Shown here piece after piece: positions 58,562-64,000 of a stretch of DNA of 64,000 bases. The DNA comes from JAZKHE01 sp040385525. Lineage in GTDB: Bacteria; Bacteroidota; Bacteroidia; UBA4408. The notes under the pieces were generated by a model, which saw only the letters and a program-made list of their open reading frames with translations, did not search any database and was not told where the DNA came from. A program made the position numbers and the translations under genes. Within the stretch, counting starts at the first letter, position 1. Every line of letters starts with the position of its first letter. The DNA lies in contig JAZKHE010000001.1 of assembly GCA_040385525.1 (NCBI GenBank), forward strand, positions 37,156 through 101,155. Reading direction: 5' to 3'.

Positions 58562-60115
58562 ATGAAAAAAACAATTTTCGCAATTGCCTTAACTGTTATA
58601 ACATTAAAAAGTTTTGCTCAAGCGGGAAGGCTTGACGGATCTTTTTCAACTGATGGTGTTCACACAACAGATTTTTATAATTCTAATGAAATTGGCAATT
58701 CAATAGCTGTTCAAAGTGATGGTAAAATTATAGTTGCAGGATATAGTTTTAATGGCTCTAACAATGATTTTGCATTAGCGCGTTACAATAAAAACGGAAC
58801 GCTAGACATTACTTTTTCTGGAGACGGAAAAGTAACAACAGATTTCTCAAACAACGATGATTTTGGAAACTCTGTTGCTATGCAGGCTGACGGAAAAATA
58901 GTTGTTGCCGGATACAGCACAGGCACAACAAGTGACTTCGCTTTGTCACGATACAATACAGACGGAACGTTAGACAATACCTTTTCTATTGACGGAAAGC
59001 TTACAACAGATTTTTCAAATACAGATGATAAAGCATATTCTATAGCAATTCAGGCTGATAGTAAAATTGTGGTTGTTGGTTATAGTGTTGATTCTTCTTC
59101 TGATTTTGCAATAGCTCGTTATAACACAAACGGAACACTTGATAATACATTTTCGTTAGATGGAATAAATACCACCGATTTTTTTTATGGTGATGATAAA
59201 AGTTTTTCCGTAGCAATACAAAGCGACGGAAATATTGTAGTAGCGGGTTACGGTACCAAAACTAACTCCGACTTTGCTGTAGCTCGTTACAACGCTAATG
59301 GAATGCTTGATAATAGTTTTTCAGAAGATGGAAAAACAACAACAGACATAACAACTTCTACCGACATTGGAAAATCTGTAGCAATACAAAATGACGGTAA
59401 AATTGTAGTTGGTGGTTATGGCTTTAACACTACGTTTGACATAGCTTTAGCAAGATACTCAGTTAATGGTGAATTAGATAATTCGTTTTCGGCAGACGGA
59501 ATGGTTACTACAGATTTTACTCACTCTTTTTTTGGAAGCACAAATGATTTTGGAAAATCATTAGCCATTCAAAGCAACGGAAAAATAGTTATAGCTGTAG
59601 CAAGAGGAAATTTCAACAACTCAAATTTTGGACTAACTAGATATAATGAAGATGGCTCTTTAGATAATTTATTTGACGATGGTTTTGAACCTGAAGGAAT
59701 AATAGTTACACCTGTTGGGCTAAATCACGACGAACCTTATTTTTTGGCTTTACAAACCGATGGGAAAATATTAGTTGCTGGTTCTAGTAACGACGGCTCG
59801 AACGATAATTTTGTTGTATTACGATACAATAATGATGCTATATTATCTGTTTTTGATAACACCGAAAAACCCAATTTTGTTGTATATCCTAATCCAACAA
59901 ATGGTAAATTAAAAATACTAGGAATAGAAACTTCTTATATTAAAAAAGACGAAAATTTTGAAATTTATAATCTGCTCGGCGAAAAAATTTATTCTACAAA
60001 AATAAATTCTGATGAATATGAAATTGATGTAAGTAATCTACAAAATGGAATTTATACTTATGTCATAAAAACAACAAATGGATTTTTAAATGAAAAGTTC
60101 ATTTTAAACAAATAA
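58562..60115 (+). CDS. Secreted delta-60 repeat protein with T9SS sorting domain
   Basis: 517 residues: signal peptide (1-20), seven delta-60-type repeats (24-426), most of exactly 56 residues with the pattern LDNTF...TTDF...DGKIVVAGY...ARYN, and a C-terminal type A T9SS sorting domain (about 435-517: VVYPNPTNGKL, IYNLLGEKIYSTK, NGIYTYVIKT). The repeats form a beta-propeller-like fold found in surface proteins; no binding partner can be named. The CTD targets the protein for export through T9SS and surface attachment. It is bracketed by a 54-bp repeat made of a glycosyltransferase 3' end, suggesting later insertion. Confidence 0.92.
   Translation: MKKTIFAIALTVITLKSFAQAGRLDGSFSTDGVHTTDFYNSNEIGNSIAVQSDGKIIVAGYSFNGSNNDFALARYNKNGTLDITFSGDGKVTTDFSNNDDFGNSVAMQADGKIVVAGYSTGTTSDFALSRYNTDGTLDNTFSIDGKLTTDFSNTDDKAYSIAIQADSKIVVVGYSVDSSSDFAIARYNTNGTLDNTFSLDGINTTDFFYGDDKSFSVAIQSDGNIVVAGYGTKTNSDFAVARYNANGMLDNSFSEDGKTTTDITTSTDIGKSVAIQNDGKIVVGGYGFNTTFDIALARYSVNGELDNSFSADGMVTTDFTHSFFGSTNDFGKSLAIQSNGKIVIAVARGNFNNSNFGLTRYNEDGSLDNLFDDGFEPEGIIVTPVGLNHDEPYFLALQTDGKILVAGSSNDGSNDNFVVLRYNNDAILSVFDNTEKPNFVVYPNPTNGKLKILGIETSYIKKDENFEIYNLLGEKIYSTKINSDEYEIDVSNLQNGIYTYVIKTTNGFLNEKFILNK
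58631..59839 (+). repeat. Tandem delta-60 repeats inside the T9SS protein gene
   Basis: Seven units of about 168 bases; the second to fifth encode exactly 56 residues each. The sixth is longer (about 62 residues) and the seventh diverges most. Confidence 0.8.
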
Positions 60116-60163
60116 TAATAATATAGACGGGTTATTAATTGTCTTTTCAAAACAAATCCAATC

Positions 60164-60217
60164 TAATTAACGACTAAATAAGTTGTATTTTAGAATGCAA
60201 TAAATCGCTCTAAAGCC
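60164..60217. repeat. Right copy of the 54-bp direct repeat (3' end of the GT2 gene)
   Basis: This copy is part of the intact glycosyltransferase gene; the left copy is at 58492-58545. Confidence 0.85.
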
Positions 60218-60883
60218 ATCTTTCCAGTTAATTTTTTTACCTTCTTCGTAAGTTCTGCCGTAGTAAGAAATACCTACTTCGTAAATTCTTACTTTTGGTA
60301 TACGAGCAATTTTTGCAGTTACTTCGGGTTCAAAACCAAAACGCTTTTCGTTTAGTTGCAACGATTTCAACATGCTCGCATCAAACAACTTATAACAGGT
60401 TTCCATGTCTGTTAAGTTTAAATTAGTAAGCATGTTTGATAAAAAAGTAAGAAATTTATTTCCTAACGTATGCCAAAAAAACAATATACGGTGTGGCTTT
60501 CCGCCCATAAAACGAGAACCATAAACAACGTCTGCAAAACCATCAACTACAGGCTTTAGTAGCACATTGTATTCTTGAGGATCGTATTCTAAATCGGCAT
60601 CTTGTATTACAATATAATCTCCAGTTGCTAACTCAATACCTTTGTGAAGAGCAGCGCCTTTTCCTTTATTTATTTCCTGACTAAAGAAAATAAATTTCTG
60701 TGCCGTATTATTGTTGATGTATTGTTTAATTGCATTAACCGTATTGTCGGTAGAGCAATCGTTTACAATAATTATTTCTTTTTCGAAACTATCTATTAAC
60801 TCCACAGCAATTACTTTATCCAAAATTAAATGGATAGTTCTTTCTTCGTTGTAGGCTGGTATTACTATTGATAGCTTCTTCAT
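60167..60883 (-). CDS. Glycosyltransferase family 2
   Basis: 238 residues from ATG 60883; a TTG-started longer form would add four residues. GT-A motifs: LSIVIPAYNEERTIHLILDK, IIIVNDCSTDNT, GKGAALHKGIELATGDYIV and the DxD-like DADLEYDP. The dolichol-phosphate mannosyltransferase/undecaprenyl-phosphate sugar transferase style (VVYGSRFMGGKPHRI, LTDMETCYKLF) suggests polyprenyl-phosphate sugar synthesis. That would supply the GT-C enzyme encoded next in the operon. No C-terminal membrane helices. Confidence 0.92.
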   Translation of the reverse strand: MKKLSIVIPAYNEERTIHLILDKVIAVELIDSFEKEIIIVNDCSTDNTVNAIKQYINNNTAQKFIFFSQEINKGKGAALHKGIELATGDYIVIQDADLEYDPQEYNVLLKPVVDGFADVVYGSRFMGGKPHRILFFWHTLGNKFLTFLSNMLTNLNLTDMETCYKLFDASMLKSLQLNEKRFGFEPEVTAKIARIPKVRIYEVGISYYGRTYEEGKKINWKDGFRAIYCILKYNLFSR

Positions 60884-60912
60884 GATTAAAAACAAAGTAT
60901 AAACTTAAGCAA

Positions 60913-62466
60913 TTAATTTTTGTGTTTAAATAATTCTGCTTTTTTTTCTGTAGATTCAAAAACTTTTACAAAATGTTTATTTAAAATAGAATCAGTAAAT
61001 ATGTTGTTGGTGTCGTTTTTGTTTGCTTCAGCATATTTCCATCTTACAACATAATCAATTTTAATATTTGTTTTTAATTCGTATGCGGGTATATTTAAAC
61101 TAGGGTTGTAAATAATTCCGTAATCTTTCATGTGTTCAACAGGAATCAAATTATTATTTTTCCAAACTAAAGGAAAATGAACGGTTGAGGCTTCGTAGTT
61201 ATCTAACACAACTACGCTTTTAGCAGAGCCAATGTAACAGCCATAATTGCTATTTAGCCAGTTATTTGAGTAATCAATTGGCAAAACAACTGATTGATTT
61301 TTTATTGAATTATTTATTTCAACATATTCTTTATAATCATTCCCTAAATCTATACTTTGTTGAGTAATAATTGTCAACATTTTAAGTGAAAAAACAAAAA
61401 TAGCAATTGAAATAATCTTATTTAGAATTGAATTTTTGTTTGAAGAATAAACAATAAACAATAAAGCAAACAAATGAAAAAATAAAAGCAATCGAACTGT
61501 TAAATATCCACCCGAAACAAGGTTGTTTGGGGCAATAAGAAAAAGAAATAAACTAAAAATTGCTCCAGTTAAAAACAAACTTTGTTTACAAAATAAAATT
61601 GATTTTAGACTTACTTTTCTTTTATTACGAACAAGAACTAACAAATTAATAAGCAGCAAAACAATTATTAAGTAATTAATTGCTCTCGCAAAAAATAATT
61701 CGCTACTATAATCTCTACAAATAATGTCTCGCCCATCAATCAACCAGTTTTTTAATTCGTTAAAATCTAAATATTGCGGCAAGTCATGATTGGCGTGAGT
61801 AATAATGAACCATAAACCAATAATCAAAAAGGGCAAAGCGGGAATCAAAACAAAAATGTTTTTTTGTTTTTTGTTTAAAAAATCAAGTAATAAAAAAGTA
61901 ATTGCAATTAATACAGCAACAAAAAAAACCATTAAATGCGAAAAGTAAAGCGCTGTGTAAAGAACAAATACAAAGGCAATGTTTTTTTTTGAAAAAGAAA
62001 AATTCGGCTTTGAGATTAGTGCTATAAACCAAAACAAAAAAGCTATCGAGAATGAAAAATTATAAAAACCAATTAAAAAAGTAAACGAATAAATAAACGG
62101 AAAAGCTATATATGATAGCGAATTTGAAGCTACAGCGTTCTTTACAATTTGACGAAAACCATAACAAAACAGAAACACATATACAATTGCAATTATTTTT
62201 TCTACCCAAATATCATTAAAAAAAATAAACAAAAAAGTCGCTAAACTATGATAAAAATAATTCGGATTTGGAAAATTATTAAAAGTAAAAAAAGTATCAA
62301 CTAACGAGTTTTCATTAAACAAAAGCTGATAAATGATTTTGCTATTATACAAGTGTGCTGGGCCATCAAGCGTTATAAAACGATAGGATAACAGAATGGG
62401 AGCGCAAAAAACAATTACAGCTACAAGAAAAAAATAAGGCTCGTATTTTTTTACAACACTAATCAT
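60913..62466 (-). CDS. Polytopic membrane protein, probable GT-C-like
   Basis: 517 residues with about eleven hydrophobic helices from residue 10 to about 380 and a periplasmic tail. The first loop has RFITLDGPAHLYNSKI, with an Asp placed like that of GT-C transferases. No clear catalytic motif beyond that, so only the fold class is suggested. It overlaps the next gene start by four bases (ATGA) and precedes the GT2 gene, so the three probably act together on a lipid-linked sugar. Confidence 0.8.
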   Translation of the reverse strand: MISVVKKYEPYFFLVAVIVFCAPILLSYRFITLDGPAHLYNSKIIYQLLFNENSLVDTFFTFNNFPNPNYFYHSLATFLFIFFNDIWVEKIIAIVYVFLFCYGFRQIVKNAVASNSLSYIAFPFIYSFTFLIGFYNFSFSIAFLFWFIALISKPNFSFSKKNIAFVFVLYTALYFSHLMVFFVAVLIAITFLLLDFLNKKQKNIFVLIPALPFLIIGLWFIITHANHDLPQYLDFNELKNWLIDGRDIICRDYSSELFFARAINYLIIVLLLINLLVLVRNKRKVSLKSILFCKQSLFLTGAIFSLFLFLIAPNNLVSGGYLTVRLLLFFHLFALLFIVYSSNKNSILNKIISIAIFVFSLKMLTIITQQSIDLGNDYKEYVEINNSIKNQSVVLPIDYSNNWLNSNYGCYIGSAKSVVVLDNYEASTVHFPLVWKNNNLIPVEHMKDYGIIYNPSLNIPAYELKTNIKIDYVVRWKYAEANKNDTNNIFTDSILNKHFVKVFESTEKKAELFKHKN

Positions 62467-63995
62467 TTCACTTTGTATATTCCCATTATTTCGTAACCAT
62501 CAACCATTATCGAATCGATTTTTTTGTAGGGATAGTTTTCGGGATGCCAACGATAATTACTTAAAAAGTAATTTGCTTTGTGTGCAGAATCAACAAACAT
62601 TGTTTGCCTATTTTCTCTAATTGCAAACTTTGCTTGATAACCAGGATAGTTACTTGCCGAATAAATTAAGGTGTCGTTTTTATCTAACGCTATCAACTTT
62701 TCTAAACCTTGTTTGTATGAAACACCCCAATAATCTAATTCAAATGTTTTTCTGCCATCAAAAGCGTAATTTGTTACAAAATTAAAATACACGTTTTGAT
62801 AGGGATGATTTTTTACATTCCAATATAATAGATAAGATGCGCAAAAAAACAATACAATGTATGCTGCACCTTTTATAATTTGTTGTTTAAAAAATTCTGT
62901 TTTAAACAATAAGTGTAAACCTATAACTATACTTACTATAAATGGACTAGCAACAAAAAAAATGTGTCGCCAACCATCATAAACGCAAGAGTTAAACACT
63001 ATTACCATTACAATCGGCGCAAAAAATAAAGCTAACATATATAGGTAAAAAGTAGAACTAAAATCTATTGTTTTTGTATTAACCAATTGTTTAAATACCA
63101 CATTTAAAATAACAAAAATGCTTCCTAAAAAAATTAGTGTTAAAAAAACTGGTGTTGAAATAATGAACCAAGATGGTAAATAATGCCATGGTAAATTCAT
63201 TGACCAAACTTGTTCTCCAAAATAAAAATTCATTCCACCCCAGCCAAATTTTTTCATGCTAGCAAACGCATCAATAAAATGTTGAATTGGACTAGCCCAC
63301 AAAAACGGCCAAAACAGAACCATGAAAACGTATGTTAAAACTAAATACAAACTTGTTTTTTTTAATGCGTCAATTTTGCTTTTGCTATTTATAAAATAAA
63401 TTAAAATTGAAAAAACCGGAACTATTACCGCTGTAATTCTTATTGCAATGGCAAATGCGCAAACTATGGAATATAGAATTAATGTTTTATGTGTTTTTTT
63501 CTCTATCCAATTAAACAGAAAATAATATGAAATTGTAATTACAGATAAAAAGGTTGTGTCTTTTGAGTTAACAAAAGATTCCTCAAAAATTCTCGGCATT
63601 AAAATGTAAAACAAACAACCTAAAAAAGAAAGCGTTTTGTTGATATTAAGTTTAACCAAGGTGATAAACAAAAACAACACACCTATAAAAAATAATGTGA
63701 AGTTTAAAAAATGTCTAAGTGCGTATATGTTTGCTGGCGTTTTAATATTAAGAATAACCTCAGCCGCATACAAAATCATTTCCCATATTGGTCCGTGGTA
63801 TAAATCTCCGTATTGCGTTATGTTTTCTACATTTCCTGTTGCAACGTAGTCTACATTTGCTTTTCCGTTAGTAATTCTTTGCGCCTCTTCATCCCAGCCA
63901 GAGCCATAATCAGAAAAAACAAAACAACCTACAAGAAAATAAATTGCAAAAAAAGCAATTGCTAATTTATTGTTCTGTACAAAGTTTTTAATCAT
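62463..63995 (-). CDS. GT-C (ArnT/PMT-like) membrane glycosyltransferase
   Basis: 510 residues; complete, the start lies five bases from the window edge. About eleven membrane helices. The first periplasmic loop has FSDYGSGWDEEAQR, where the acidic pair resembles the metal-binding Asp/Glu of ArnT-like transferases. Polyprenyl-phosphate sugars are the usual donors. First of three linked genes with the next membrane protein and the GT2 gene; the operon may continue outside the window. Confidence 0.85.
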   Translation of the reverse strand: MIKNFVQNNKLAIAFFAIYFLVGCFVFSDYGSGWDEEAQRITNGKANVDYVATGNVENITQYGDLYHGPIWEMILYAAEVILNIKTPANIYALRHFLNFTLFFIGVLFLFITLVKLNINKTLSFLGCLFYILMPRIFEESFVNSKDTTFLSVITISYYFLFNWIEKKTHKTLILYSIVCAFAIAIRITAVIVPVFSILIYFINSKSKIDALKKTSLYLVLTYVFMVLFWPFLWASPIQHFIDAFASMKKFGWGGMNFYFGEQVWSMNLPWHYLPSWFIISTPVFLTLIFLGSIFVILNVVFKQLVNTKTIDFSSTFYLYMLALFFAPIVMVIVFNSCVYDGWRHIFFVASPFIVSIVIGLHLLFKTEFFKQQIIKGAAYIVLFFCASYLLYWNVKNHPYQNVYFNFVTNYAFDGRKTFELDYWGVSYKQGLEKLIALDKNDTLIYSASNYPGYQAKFAIRENRQTMFVDSAHKANYFLSNYRWHPENYPYKKIDSIMVDGYEIMGIYKVK

Positions 63996-64000
63996 TTTTC

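Noticed and set aside
58631..59839. CRISPR array
   Set aside because: The period of 168 bases is a coding tandem repeat (delta-60 units) in frame, without short identical repeats and spacers.
58546..60163. Delta-60 segment as a transposon or insertion sequence
   Set aside because: No transposase or integrase and no terminal inverted repeats were found; only direct repeats derived from a gene end.

Overview
The window is a compact, AT-rich chromosomal segment from a member of the Bacteroidota. Evidence: promoters of the Bacteroidota type (TTG/TTTG plus a -7 box TAnnTTTG), almost no Shine-Dalgarno sequences, TonB and OmpA proteins, a type IX secretion (T9SS) sorting domain, a propeller/Y_Y_Y sensor, DUF4175, and a CarH-like MerR / ECF sigma / crtI / crtB carotenoid locus. 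I cannot fix the order or family. I see no tRNA, rRNA, CRISPR array, insertion sequence or prophage; almost all of the DNA is protein coding.

Layout. 1-3.9 kb: edge-truncated ECF sigma factor, a YciO-like protein, a Rieske protein and ComEC. 4-9.6 kb: Kup potassium transporter, a membrane-anchored degenerate PP2C/SpoIIE-like protein, and small secreted proteins and lipoproteins. 9.9-16.7 kb: DNA polymerase I, a TrpG/PabA glutamine amidotransferase, a dipeptidyl peptidase III lipoprotein and an SRPBCC protein. 16.7-20 kb: an operon yfiR-like / TPR / HAMP-PP2C phosphatase. 20-24.6 kb: operon tatD / asparaginase / FAD oxidoreductase, divergent from a GT9 glycosyltransferase. 24.6-31.2 kb: a long PurF paralogue, two kynurenine-pathway genes (3-hydroxyanthranilate dioxygenase and ACMSD), a variant SDR, an orphan trypsin-like protease and PurD. 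31.3-34.9 kb: tonB / small membrane protein / PstS-like lipoprotein / TPR operon. 35.1-39.6 kb: a 1300-residue sensor joining a propeller, Y_Y_Y domain, adenylate cyclase and HD phosphohydrolase. 39.7-42.6 kb: radical SAM protein and OmpA genes. 42.7-50.8 kb: carotenoid and light cluster (CarH-like regulator, ECF sigma, crtI, crtB, ispH, flavin reductase-like protein, photolyase). 50.8-55.9 kb: GDPD-like lipoprotein, YbeY, RsbW-like kinase, DUF4175 protein. 56-64 kb: secreted proteins, a nuclease-family protein, a delta-60 repeat T9SS protein and three glycosyltransferase-type genes.

How the genes work together. Pigment synthesis, isoprenoid supply (IspH), a probable B12-type light sensor, its own sigma factor and photorepair are packed in one 7 kb block, with repeated dyad sites in front of the sigma/crt operon. 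Signalling is a second theme: one active PP2C phosphatase, one apparent pseudophosphatase, one RsbW-type kinase and the cyclase-HD sensor. The least expected structural signal is a 54-bp direct repeat holding the 3' end of a glycosyltransferase gene, which brackets the delta-60 gene and leaves a 16-codon gene relic. Five genes have the -7 promoter box only 3-5 bases from the start codon, suggesting leaderless transcripts.
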